DNA of 64,000 bases. Source: Ligula intestinalis (taxonomy: Eukaryota > Platyhelminthes > Cestoda > Diphyllobothriidea > Diphyllobothriidae). Below the pieces are notes generated by a model, which worked only from the letters and a program-made list of their open reading frames with translations, did not search any database and had not been told where the DNA came from. Shown piece by piece: positions 55,561-64,000 of this stretch. The position numbers were made by a program, and so were the translations under genes. The DNA lies in assembly GCA_036362985.1 (NCBI GenBank), contig JAYGXS010000004.1:61783941-61847940 (forward strand), read 5' to 3'. The number at the start of each line of letters is the position of its first letter. Position 1 is the stretch's first letter.

Positions 55561-56500
55561 CAACAAGATAGCACCAGCAATTTCTGGCTTGCTAGTCGTC
55601 GTCAGCTCGCTTTGCCCAAAACCCAGATTTGCAAAACCTGACTCTCCATCCCGTTTTTTTTGGTCATCGAGTAGTATATGGTGCCATGCTCAACTATTTG
55701 TGTCATCGGCTCGTCGTATTGTTGACTACGATCGGGAATATTAACTTTGTTGAAGTTATGTTCACCGATCGGGGTACAGGACCTTCCCGTCCCATTGTGC
55801 TTTTTGTCCTGTGCTAGATCTCCACAGGCAGCCACACAGCAATTATTACATTAGATCATTTCCTTCTGCCCGTTCTCAATGAGTTATGAGTTTGATAAAG
55901 CGTTAACTGAGGCTAGGAGCGTACATGAGGTTCTGAAAGCAGTTATCGGGTGTCTGCCATTGAGATTCCTACATTCCAGCGCATGCGCACCCCTGCTCTG
56001 CCCACCTGCGGCCAATCAGTGAATGACGCACGTTGATTGGCTTTCAGCAAGAAGTAGGCGGCCCAACAACAAATGGATCAAGAGCCTGAGGCGGAGAGTA
56101 GGACCAAGTTATAAATCGGCGGTGGTGATCGCGGGAACAGACCGCCATAACTTCATTCATGGCGTTTTCAACTTCCTCGCTCGTATATGGACCCTATTGA
56201 CAAACCTGGGGGGAATTGAAGCGGCCCTTTGTGCTTTACTTGCCATCGGTGACCAGTCATTCCCAACGCCAGACAGGAAAAGCTTGAGATCGTAAGTCGG
56301 ATCTAGGTTTTTCGAAAGTATGGTTGGCTGCCAGCTGGGTCAGTTTGGGACTTAGAACCAGGTATTTAAACAAACCCCACGCTGCTACAGATACTGACAG
56401 GGCCGGAAAAATGAGACCCACGGCAAAAAGGTGTGGGATTAGGGAGTTCCGTTCACGGTTGATGAAAATTCGTCAACGAATGTCAATGTCTCCTGAGCTA
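55561..56500. other. No gene recognised
   Basis: Frames of 62-90 codons are present without motifs. Nothing else was identified. Confidence 0.3.
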
Positions 56501-56509
56501 AACCGGCAA

Positions 56510-56760
56510 GACAACGAGCTCGTGGCTCAATGGTTAGGGCGGTAGACTCTGATCAAAAGGTCGTGAGTTCAAGGCTTGAGTTATACACCACTTGAGTCTG
56601 GGAATGACTGACTGACGATGGTTAATAAGTCAGAAATGGCCTTTCCCAGTCTCCTTTGTCTTTGACGGCAATAGCATCTGCCTTTAGTACTCGTTGCTAC
56701 AGCTGTTGTCAGGGCCGGAGAAATCAGGCCCAAGGCAAAGCCGGAACAGTATACGTAAGT
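56510..56760 (+). repeat. tRNA-derived SINE with best-preserved promoter boxes
   Basis: The 5' end is ACAACGAGCTCGTGGCTCAA. The A box is TGGCTCAATGGTTAGGGC (56523-56540) and the B box GGTCGTGAGTTCAAGGC (56559-56575). The ribozyme segment is eroded: GACTGA, CTGACGA, TGGTTAATAAGTCA, GAAATGGCCTTTCCCAGTC, with weakened stems. The distal body (TTTGTCTTTGACGGCAATAG, 'gttgctacagctgttgtcagg') extends to about 56760. Confidence 0.8.
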
Positions 56761-57860
56761 CAATGAACGCTTGTTCTCTTTCGTAAAGTTTCCTTTATCC
56801 TAGTTGACACAGACACTATTTTTCTCGTCTGTTTCTCATGCTCCCAGCGCCTTATCAACTGCTTGTAGCAGAAGATCAAGATGTTATAGTTTTGGTTTCC
56901 TCTTGTCAGTCACTCTCTCTCTCTCTCTCGCTTTCAAATACCGTGAATGAAACATCGATTTTTTCGAAATCTTCTTGACCTCCTGAGCCTAATGCTGAAG
57001 GCGATGCTTTTCCCGCTGGTTGACTAGTACGCAAAAATATATGTACTGAAGAGAGGGAGAAAGCGTGCGTGCATCCTTCAGGCCAACTAATTCACGTCAA
57101 TAGTCGCTAACCCTAGCTAGGCAGGGGATGGTCGCATTGCGGCCTGATGATCTACTTCTTCCGCCATCCAGATGAGGGGGGTGTCAGACCGACATTCGGC
57201 GTGGTTAGCCTCCTACGGAGTTGTGTGCAGTGCAGAGCAACCTGTCGGAATAGCCAAAATGGGGTAAGCAGGAGAAGAAGCGACGGAGGAGTTCCAATTT
57301 CTCCGACGCTTGTAACTTGAGTTTTTCACGCCATGAGTTATTGGCATCTCGCGTGTTACGTTTCATTGCCGCGGGTCAAACTGCTGTGCCTGCCCGTCTA
57401 GCGGACGTGTGCGCGGCCGCGTATGCGAACTTGCGTACGACTGCAAGCCCGTCGCCAGGTCGCCGTCTGCGTCCGGATGTCGAGGAGAACGGAAGCTCTG
57501 GGTCATTCCCGGGTCTGCTGATGGTTCTGCTCCGGAGTCGGAGCCTGAAATTGGACAGGGAGGGGAGGGGTGGGCGAATTTAGGCTGTGGGCCTGAGTGG
57601 CGCTGGGTTCTGAGCTATTTGCTGGGAGCAGGCACCTTTCAACGCGCGATCGATAGCACTTGAGGCAACGTGGTGGTTTGCAAGCAAATGTATGGGCAAA
57701 TGACTTTCACTGCGCCTGTTTCACTCACTCTTCTACACTCAGTGTGCTCTTATGATATGACCCAATCGGGCCGAATAGAAAGAGAGACATCGGCGTGTGA
57801 CCCGCTAAGCAAGTACTTTAGGAACCTAGTCACGCGCGCAGTCCTGCACACATACAATAT
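56761..57860. other. No gene recognised; (CT)n run and GC-rich patch
   Basis: 56919-56933 is a CT dinucleotide run. 57160-57620 is GC- and CpG-rich with two overlapping 84-88 codon frames in different registers and no family signature. An unrecognised first exon or promoter is possible but unsupported. Confidence 0.3.
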
Positions 57861-57861
57861 G

Positions 57862-58800
57862 GCGAGTACTGCATGAAGTATTCCGCTATTTGAAAGACAC
57901 TGGTAATAATTGGCAAATCAAAAGTGAGTACGTTTGCAATAAAGGGTTGCCGACTATGTGATGAGCTTTTTTCTGATAGCTACGAAAAAGCTGATTCTGT
58001 AAAAATGGCTACTTAAATAATATGCATTTTTATCATTGATTTTGACTGCCTTTATAAATTTAAATATAGTTTATGGGAAACATGCATGAAAAAGAACTCT
58101 CTTGTACTGAGTTGATAGGCAATTACGCCTTCCTTAAATTTTATTCTTAAACGAAGTGTTTCATTCGGTTCTAAAAAAAATTGCTAATTTTTAGTTTTTT
58201 TTACGACTATGCGGTGTTCATTCATAATACATCGTATCCGTCAATGTATTAATGCTGCCACTGATATAGGCACCATGATCCAGGTCTATTGCGACATTCT
58301 ATGAGAGAAATGCAACCGATTCCTCAAACCATATGTAAGAACGTACTTTTCCTTAAACCGGATCAACACAGCATGCAGCTTGTAAAATTTGAATTCATTT
58401 CTAGAAGTCGGTAGGTTTCAAAATCATTCAGCAATTTAGAAACTTTTTCAAAACCGAAGGGGACTCTTCCTTTTAGAATAAAATTTAAAGAAGGCATAAT
58501 TTGCCATCAACTAAGAACAAGAGAGTGCTTTTTATGCATGTTTCCCACAAAATATAATAAAATTTATGAAGACAGTCATATCAATGATAAAAATACATAT
58601 TATTTAAGTAGCCATTTTTTGCAGAATCAACTTTTTCGCAGCGGTTAGAAAGAAGCTCATCACATAGTCGGCATCCTAGCGTGACTGAAACGAATTGAAA
58701 TTTGACTGTTTGATAAACAGTATTGCAACCCTGCTCAATGTTGATTTGTGAGTGATTACCGGTCTCTTTCAAATTGCGGAGTGTTTCATGGAGCACTCGC
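57862..58800. mobile_element. Foldback element P, full copy, 939 bp with arms of about 310-330 bp
   Basis: The left end GCGAGTACTGCATGAAGTAT pairs with the inverted right end GCGAGTGCTCCATGAAACAC. Similarity continues inward through 'gccgactatgtgatgagctt' and 'ggctacttaaataatatgc' to about 58170/58475. The interior of about 300 bp matches 41460-41690. The 71-codon minus frame in the right arm (58581-58796) is not kept in the left arm, so it is probably chance. Partial relatives are at 58900-59095 and 62160-62520. Confidence 0.75.
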
Positions 58801-58899
58801 TAAAATGTACCTCAAATAATACAGTAAGTGACCGATTTCACGCAATGATAGCTGAAATTCTCGAATGCGTTTTTGATTTTGAAGGATTGCATAAATGTG

Positions 58900-59095
58900 T
58901 TTGTGCTATTTAGTACCTTGCAGCAGAATTCCAAGACATTTCACCCACACCAGGTTGCCGGCTTTTTAGTGCGAAAACCACATTCAATTAAAAAATACTA
59001 CTTAAATAGGATGTATTTGTTCTATCGATTTTCCATGAATGCCCTTGTACACTCAAATATATTTTGTATAAAATCTTAGCAAAATATCGGGCAAA
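58900..59095 (+). repeat. Foldback element P, half copy
   Basis: 'caccaggttgccggcttttt', 'gcgaaaaccaca' and 'actacttaaataggatg' match the reverse complement of 62330-62440, and more weakly the arms of 57862-58800. Confidence 0.5.
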
Positions 59096-59194
59096 CCAGT
59101 CTCATAGGGCCGCTAAAATATCTTTTATCTACGCCTGAATTCCTTATAAAATTGGTGGTTGGGCATTTAATTCCTGATATCTGCTACCTAACTA

Positions 59195-59275
59195 TGTCTC
59201 TGATGACGAATCCACGATGGATCTCGAAACGCCAGGCAAATGAAAGTATTGTCCCAGTGATCAAATCATCTTCTT
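59195..59275 (+). ncRNA. Solo PLE terminus with hammerhead motif
   Basis: Stem I is TGTCT (59195-59199) with AGGCA (59234-59238), 5 bp with one wobble. CTGATGA is intact (59200-59206). Stem II is CGAATCC, loop ACGAT, GGATCTC, long with one bulge. GAAA is at 59226-59229. The triplet reads GCC where GTC is expected, which breaks the A15.1-U16.1 pair. Downstream GTATTGTCCCAGTGATC and CTTCTTCTC are the PLE-B-like end. No PLE body is attached. Confidence 0.65.
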
Positions 59276-59344
59276 CTCATTTAATTCCCGGTTAACGAGT
59301 GTAAATTAATATTTTTTGTGTTGACAGTGATCAAAGAATATCTA

Positions 59345-59435
59345 ATTAAAGCCATTTATAGTTGTTTTAATGAGCTAATTAGAGTCATCTCCATCAACGG
59401 TAACATCTGCTGTTCAGGCAACTGATTACTGTTGA
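59345..59435 (+). repeat. Dispersed repeat H, copy 3
   Basis: It matches 44930-45030 and the inverse of 16810-16905 ('gttgttttaatgagcta', 'ctccatcaa', 'ctgttcaggcaactgatta'). Confidence 0.55.
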
Positions 59436-59649
59436 TGAGAATTTAACCGTATATTGACGGAATTTAACGAAAACATGGAAAGTTGGGCAACTGCAAAAGT
59501 AAAAGAAGGTTATTATTAGAAGTCAATGGCACATAGGACCTCTAAAGACATTTCTATCAGTTAATCTTGCCTGTGTTCATGTGATAACGAATCAGGTCCT
59601 CTTAGCATGTCAAACTCGAAGTAAGGGTATATTTAGATGATATAGGCAG

Positions 59650-59870
59650 CATGGAATTACCCCCAAAGGCAAGAGAGGATGGAATGGCCACTTCTGACTC
59701 ATTAGTCGTTATCAGTTACCCATTCCCAACAGCAACATCCGCAGTTAAAGTAGTTGAATTCTAACTAAGACGAGGGGATTCGAGACTTGACTGCCGCAAT
59801 GCCTAGGGTTGTATGATGACGACTACTAAGCCCGAAATAGTCATACTAGTCTGCTAGTTAATAATGTCAT
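59650..59870. repeat. Two SINE fragments in opposite orientation
   Basis: 59660-59735 reads on the minus strand as GTAACTGATAACGACTAATG then GAAGTGGCCATTCCATCC. 59745-59860 reads on the plus strand as GGATTCGAGACTTG, TGATGACGACTACTAAGCCC and GAAATAGTCATACTAGTC. Both are eroded ribozyme-bearing SINE pieces facing each other. Confidence 0.55.
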
Positions 59871-59879
59871 TCTGCCTTT

Positions 59880-60654
59880 AAGTTGCTTCCTCCAACACAG
59901 GGAACGCGCAAGGCACAGGAGTTTAATGAATAGATGAACGAGAATAGTAATGGAATTTTTGGCTTTTTGGTGATCACGGCTGCGAACGCAACCCGCCAGA
60001 TGACGATTGAGCAAGAAAGCTTGGAATGGAGCCCAGCAAAATTCGCATGACAAAAAATTTGAAACGTGGAACATCAAGAATACATTTTAAAGATTTGTGC
60101 AGTTCAAATGATACTGAACCGGGAAGTCATGCATTTTCATTTCGTTCTTGATAGTGAAGACAGTGTACGACTGTTTGAGTAGTTAAAAATAATTACTCAA
60201 ACAGCATACTCTTTTCGGTAGAATTCTATTTTGGGCCCCAGATCAGCGCGCGAAAGCCCTATTGTTCTGTTGTACAGGCACGGGTGTAATAAAGAGTATA
60301 CAGTCTGGGCAATACAAAGTAGAGCAAATATATAAAAAATAAAGTTTATGAAAGTAAAAAAACACAAATAATTATTTAAGTTCTTCAACAAGAAAGCGCG
60401 CCATAATTAAAATGTGCAAGCATGCAAATTTTAGGAAATGAATAACTTTAAAAAATAACGAACTTAAATTAAAATCAATAAACTAAAAAGTGCAAACTTA
60501 AGTAAGCTCAACTCACTCAACTAAAAAATAACCTTAAACTAAGCTAAAAATTGTAGGCATAATAATAAAATTAATATTTAACTTAAAACTTAACTTAGAT
60601 GTAAACAAGCCAAAAAGCCAAATAAAATAAACTAACGTTCAGTTGTTGTGCATG
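59880..60654. other. AT-rich, no gene recognised
   Basis: 60400-60610 is very AT-rich, with repeated 'aacttaaa'/'taaactaa' words. Nothing coding was seen. Confidence 0.3.
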
Positions 60655-60800
60655 TATACTTAAGGTGTGCGCGGCGTTTAGTGCCACGACCTTTACTAAT
60701 CTAACCCCAGAACGGTAAGTTAGACTTCAGGTAAGTTGAAGTAGACGACCAGCTAACTGCAATATCTTTTCAGGAATATAAAGAAATCCCATAAAGTATG
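60655..60800 (+). repeat. Foldback element F, partial copy
   Basis: 'aaggtgtgcg', 'aatctaaccccagaa.ggtaagtt' (two words) and 'ttcaggtaagttgaa' match 14660-14760 of copy 1 in the same orientation. Confidence 0.5.
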
Positions 60801-60854
60801 AACTGTAAGAAAGTAAAAGACATCCAAATTTGTTATACCCAGTAAACTTTAAGT

Positions 60855-61385
60855 GTGTCAGCAATAAAGAGGCGCCTGAGTCAAGCTGTAGCAACCACCT
60901 TCCCAGCAGCCAACGCTCACGTACTCTTCTCGACCACTCCCATCCTATACGGAGAGATCAAGGACAAACTGCCAGCCCAGACCACATCTATGTGCATATA
61001 TTCATTTACCTGTTCCTGTGGGGCGGGATACATTGGTCGCACGAGTCGGCGTTTGTCCAAAAGAGTCCGAGAACACATCCCAGCATGGTTAGGAAAGGGT
61101 CAACTAAAGGGTGTTAACAGTTCCATTCTAGCGCATCTGGTAGATTCTGACCATCGCGTGGATGCCAAAGAGGCCTTCCGAGTTATCTACAAGGTACCCT
61201 CAAGCTACTCAAAATTTCTTGGACAGCGTCTCTTGGCTACGGCAGAAGCGGCCGCAATCAGGCTACGCCGACCCATCTTTTGCGCCCAAAAGAATTTTGT
61301 CGTGGCACCACAGTTACCATGGCCAAAAGCTGCTAATCCAACAGCAAGCGGTTTAACACCTCAACCGACTACCAGCTCCCCCTAA
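60855..61385 (+). pseudogene. PLE-A GIY-YIG endonuclease domain, open frame of 176 codons, 5'-truncated
   Basis: The ATG at 60855 precedes the PLE homology by a few residues and is not the native start. LSQAVATTFPAANAHVLFST (connector) is followed by CIYSFTCSCGAGYIGRTSRR (GIY-YIG core with the C.C pair), VREHIPAWLGKGQLKG, SSILAHLVDSDHRVDAKEAF (conserved His), and RLLATAEAAAIRLRRPIFCA with the Glu expected in the catalytic C-terminal helix. It ends in a Pro/Ser/Thr-rich tail. The domain looks complete, so a truncated endonuclease could in principle be made, but there is no evidence for a promoter. Confidence 0.75.
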
Positions 61386-61492
61386 CGCTGATCAAATGTT
61401 GACCCCGTTTTGACCCCCCCCCCCTGACAACCGTCCTTCTTTTTTCTACTAACCCGCATAGTCCATTTACTTAATTACACTATAAATGTAAA

Positions 61493-61531
61493 GGCCTGAT
61501 GAGAATTGTCGAAAACATACGTATGTTCGCC
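61493..61531 (+). ncRNA. Hammerhead ribozyme motif, PLE-A terminus (intact core)
   Basis: Stem I is GGC (61493-61495) with GCC (61529-61531). The core is CTGATGA (61496-61502). Stem II is GA, loop ATTG, TC (2 bp). GAA is at 61511-61513. Stem III is the perfect loopless palindrome AACATACGTATGTT (61514-61527). C at 61528 gives a UUC triplet. All invariant residues are present. The short stem II and palindromic stem III match published descriptions of PLE hammerheads, which are thought to work best as dimers. Confidence 0.8.
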
Positions 61532-61569
61532 AATTCATCTTCTGAATAAAAATTATTCTGTGTTTATTT

Positions 61570-62159
61570 ATGGCGTGCTTTTTATTGCAAAAACATTAGA
61601 TTATTAAAGCAAGTCCTGGGACCAAAAGTAGGATTCCATCCACTGTTTATTGCTTTTCAGAATCTCCAAAAGTGCAATTATATTTTATGGAAAGAGTAAG
61701 CAAATATATTCTCTCTCTTGTTCATTTGGTAGCAAATCACGTCTCTTTCAATTGTTATCTTCAAAGGAAAGGGATATTGAGATTTTAAAATTTTGAAACT
61801 GATCTGCCGTTGCATTTGCATTCAATGGTTCCAGTCTATAAACTGTGTGCTTTCTATTTAAGGGCTAACATTCATTCCTCTTTGGCATTTAGAAGATACC
61901 ACATAGTATTTATACGATATTTTGAAGAAACCGAAGTGGACCATATACAGTACATGAAAATGGAACTTACGCACAAGGCCGAAATTTACGCAGCATTGCT
62001 TATCACTCGCAAACAGACATCAACGAAGTTACTACAGCTGTGAAATAATGATCAAAAAATTCAACCAAATCCAACATAATAATAAATGTAATAGTGTGCA
62101 TCATGGGCACTGGTAAACGAATAGATGCCGTATAAACTGAGTAGATGTTATATGGTTTT
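61570..62159. other. No gene recognised
   Basis: A 77-codon frame at 61810-62043 has no signature. Nothing else was found. Confidence 0.3.
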
Positions 62160-62520
62160 AAGTCATACCATATTTAGAAACTGTTTCAACACGAAGGATA
62201 GGTTTTCTATCATTAGAAACTTTGAAGAAGACGGGGGTTAAATACCAAATGAATAAAAGAAAGAATATTTTTGCTGAGTTTTCATATAAAATACATTTGA
62301 CAGTATTAAAGTAGTAGAAAAACAATAGAAACAATGCACGCTATTTAAGTTGTCATGTTTTAACAAGTGTGGTTTTCGCAGGCGATCGAGAAAGCTGGCA
62401 TACTGGTGTGACTGAAATATCATGGAATTAGGCCTCATGATTATCGATATTGCTGACCCTTTTGTTTAATCTTTTCTAAGCGAAAACGTATTTCGGAATT
62501 TAGATGAACACTCCGCGACA
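62160..62520 (-). repeat. Foldback element P, partial copy (inverted)
   Basis: 62280-62440 on the minus strand gives 'tcacaccagtatgccagctt', 'gcgaaaaccaca' and 'acaacttaaatagcgtgc', as in 58900-59095. 62503-62520 'tgaacactccgc' resembles the outer end of the arms at 57862. Confidence 0.5.
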
Positions 62521-62524
62521 TCAG

Positions 62525-63340
62525 TCCTTGTCTGCATTTATGATGACGTTAACACTAACTGTTGGCCTTGAATTGTATCCAGTTTTCCTATCGCATAAGG
62601 AAGGCATCCAAGCCATCAAATATATTAAGGATTTCGCGGAAACCCTGTGCTTTTTTACGTTGTCTTGTGGAATTTTTCCGGAGGCTTTTTATTTAGCACA
62701 TAAATGCACCGCGAGTGATTCTTTTTGGCATGTGCTAAACGCTGGAGCAGATGGTCTGAACAGCCCCATATTCTTATTTTATTTCCACCTGTCTGGATTT
62801 AGACCTGTCATTGTTAAAGGATGCTTGTAGGAATGGTGATGAAACCGCAACAGTCTCGTAACTTCAATCCAATTTACGTGCAAGTCGCACGCCTGTTCTT
62901 CTGAGTACTGGAGGGTTCTGGCAGGGTCAGGCCACAGTGCGAGCGATTAATGTCAACGGAACGGTGAGGAGATCAGCTTGCATGTGCGTGTTACAATTTT
63001 CATCTTTGCTCTCAACTGAGGTGCCGGTTGAGGTGGTTACTGCCTTGCTATCACCATCCAAGCACAGCTTCACAAGGTTTAAAAACTGTCCGTTAGAAGT
63101 GTTTGAGTTTTTAAAGTCATATTTGGCGTAAAGTCAGCAATATTCGGCCTCTACTTTATACGTTGGCCTGTAGAAAAATTCCTTCCTCGAGAAAAAGCAT
63201 TGATTTTGTCCCACAAAAAGACTTTATCATAAATAAATTAATGAATAAATAAGAAGAATAGGTTCATTTTTTCTTGGGCTGATGAACCAAACTGTCAGCT
63301 TAAGAGTGAGGGAGGTCGACAATTTGTTTTTGTAAATGGC
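62525..63340. other. No gene recognised
   Basis: A 108-codon frame (62504-62830) is partly hydrophobic but overlaps the end of element P and has no known motif. I do not call it a gene. Confidence 0.25.
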
Positions 63341-63348
63341 AATGAGGA

Positions 63349-63453
63349 TGCTGCTGTTGTTGTTGTTGTTGTTTTTGTTAATGATGATGGTGATGATGGT
63401 GATGTTGGTGGTGATGGTGGTGATGGTGGTGGTGGTGGTGGTGGTGGTGGTGG
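63349..63453. repeat. Compound (GTT)n, (GAT/GGT)n, (GGT)n microsatellite
   Basis: CTGTTGTTGTTGTTG at 63353 passes into GATGGTGATGATGGT units and then a run of GGT to 63453. The Pro/Thr-rich 63-codon frame on the minus strand is a by-product of the repeat. Confidence 0.85.
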
Positions 63454-64000
63454 CAGCGCTAAACGAAGACCCTTAACCATGCCCACCCATATGCCTTATC
63501 ATGTCGCCAGTTTGTTACATTCGGACTTAAAACCGACATGTGAAAGATTAGAAACCTATGCAGCCGACGCCGCACTAATTAGCCCTGTTCTACTAACTAC
63601 GGCGCACTAATTGTCCTTGATTGAAAGACTGTCGGTATGATAAAAGCAAAACACGTAGCAAATTTGTTCTTCGCTGTACTTGGGATCAGGCCGTTGTGTC
63701 TCCTTCCTGATGTGATTTTTACGCCAAACCTCTTTGACGAGAGATCAAATAGCTTATTTTACAGACTAACCTTTGTAATTTTAGGAAGAAAAGTGTGGCT
63801 GGCAAGTGTAGACGGAAGTTCCACCACGCTAGTAGTCGTGTTCATTTTCTACTAAAGTCGTTCTGACCCTGTTTGGTTGGTAGAATGCGAGGAGCATGGA
63901 AAAGGGATGTGATGGATGCGGTTAAAGTCTACCTAGTTATCCGCCAGGTCACGTGTTTATTGCCGGTGCGATCCGCCAGCAGAAATGGAGCTCACACTTC
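63454..64000. other. No gene recognised; dispersed repeat C copy 3 at the end
   Basis: 63870-64000 shares 'gaaaagggatgtgatggatg' and 'cggttaaagtct' with repeat C copies at 10860 and 53540. A 72-codon frame at 63637-63855 has no signature. Confidence 0.35.

Larger units (their letters stand above)
60855..61560 (+). mobile_element. PLE-A copy, 5'-truncated, with intact endonuclease frame and terminus
   Basis: From about 60866 the sequence is PLE-A: an uninterrupted endonuclease frame to TAA at 61383-61385, a C/T-rich spacer (61410-61445), then the PLE-A terminus with an intact hammerhead core and 'ttcatcttctgaataaaaa' near 61538-61560. It is the best-preserved PLE in the window and the likeliest recent insertion. 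The reverse transcriptase is absent. Confidence 0.85.

Noticed and set aside
56510..56590. True tRNA gene
   Set aside because: A and B boxes are present, but the sequence does not fold into a full cloverleaf by eye and continues into the SINE body; many copies exist.
57317..57663. GC-rich overlapping frames as a new gene
   Set aside because: Two frames in different registers with no motif, splice sites of note or similarity; more likely a GC-rich non-coding patch.
63295..63486. Pro/Thr-rich minus frame
   Set aside because: It is the translation of the GGT/GTT microsatellite.

Overview
The window looks like a repeat-dominated stretch of a flatworm (platyhelminth) nuclear genome. By inference it is a diphyllobothriidean tapeworm or a related parasitic flatworm; no species can be named from sequence alone. 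The reasons are: one sparse gene with a GT-AG intron of about 21.8 kb; many 5'-truncated Penelope-like retroelements (PLEs) that keep GIY-YIG endonuclease domains; tRNA-derived SINEs that carry a hammerhead ribozyme motif, a combination known from the schistosome SM-alpha repeat; LINE, mariner, hAT and foldback elements; and no operons, bacterial ribosome sites or long intact ORFs.

Gene content. I can defend one host gene. Exon 1 (23444-23915, + strand) encodes a signal or anchor segment, a Cys-containing region and six Gly-X-Y collagen triplets, and ends at a consensus GTAAGT donor. The last coding exon (45743-46542) follows a strong polypyrimidine-AG acceptor. It encodes a basic RRRKR-type site, a Ser/Thr-rich mucin-like stretch with a 12-Thr run, a unique region and a hydrophobic C-terminal tail. 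The phases match, and a direct join gives 423 codons. Everything from 23916 to 45742 would then be intron full of mobile DNA, unless small exons were missed.

Mobile DNA by region. 3.8-14.2 kb holds PLE copies of the YVGET type (called PLE-B here), an outward-facing inverted pair of a second PLE type (PLE-D), several SINEs, a mariner relic nested in a PLE tail, and a duplicated PLE-plus-SINE block (9.6-10.8 kb and 12.8-14.2 kb). 14.5-21.9 kb holds a foldback element, an 82-bp-arm palindrome made of two PLE termini, a PLE-A copy with inverted ends (19.9-21.1 kb) and SINE pieces. The intron (24-45 kb) carries an inverted and tandem repeat block (24.4-26.4 kb), a second foldback copy, a small palindromic element, a hAT MITE with target-site duplication at 31.07-31.32 kb, a decayed LINE reverse transcriptase on the minus strand at 35.5-36.5 kb, and SINEs at 41.8-42.5 kb. 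50-64 kb has a second mariner relic, PLE-D at 51.8-52.9 kb, a SINE at 53.1 kb, a GAA tract abutting PLE-B at 53.7-54.6 kb, a 939-bp foldback element at 57.9-58.8 kb, and PLE-A at 60.9-61.5 kb.

The most interesting layer is catalytic RNA. At least a dozen hammerhead-ribozyme-like motifs can be read by eye. All sit at PLE termini or inside the SINEs, and in all four sequence families stem III is a loopless palindrome. The best preserved are in two SINEs (42428-42472 and 53148-53192) and at the 3' end of PLE-A (61493-61531). Percent identities, ages and ribozyme activity cannot be measured by eye. Repeat boundaries are approximate unless a terminal repeat or target-site duplication is stated.
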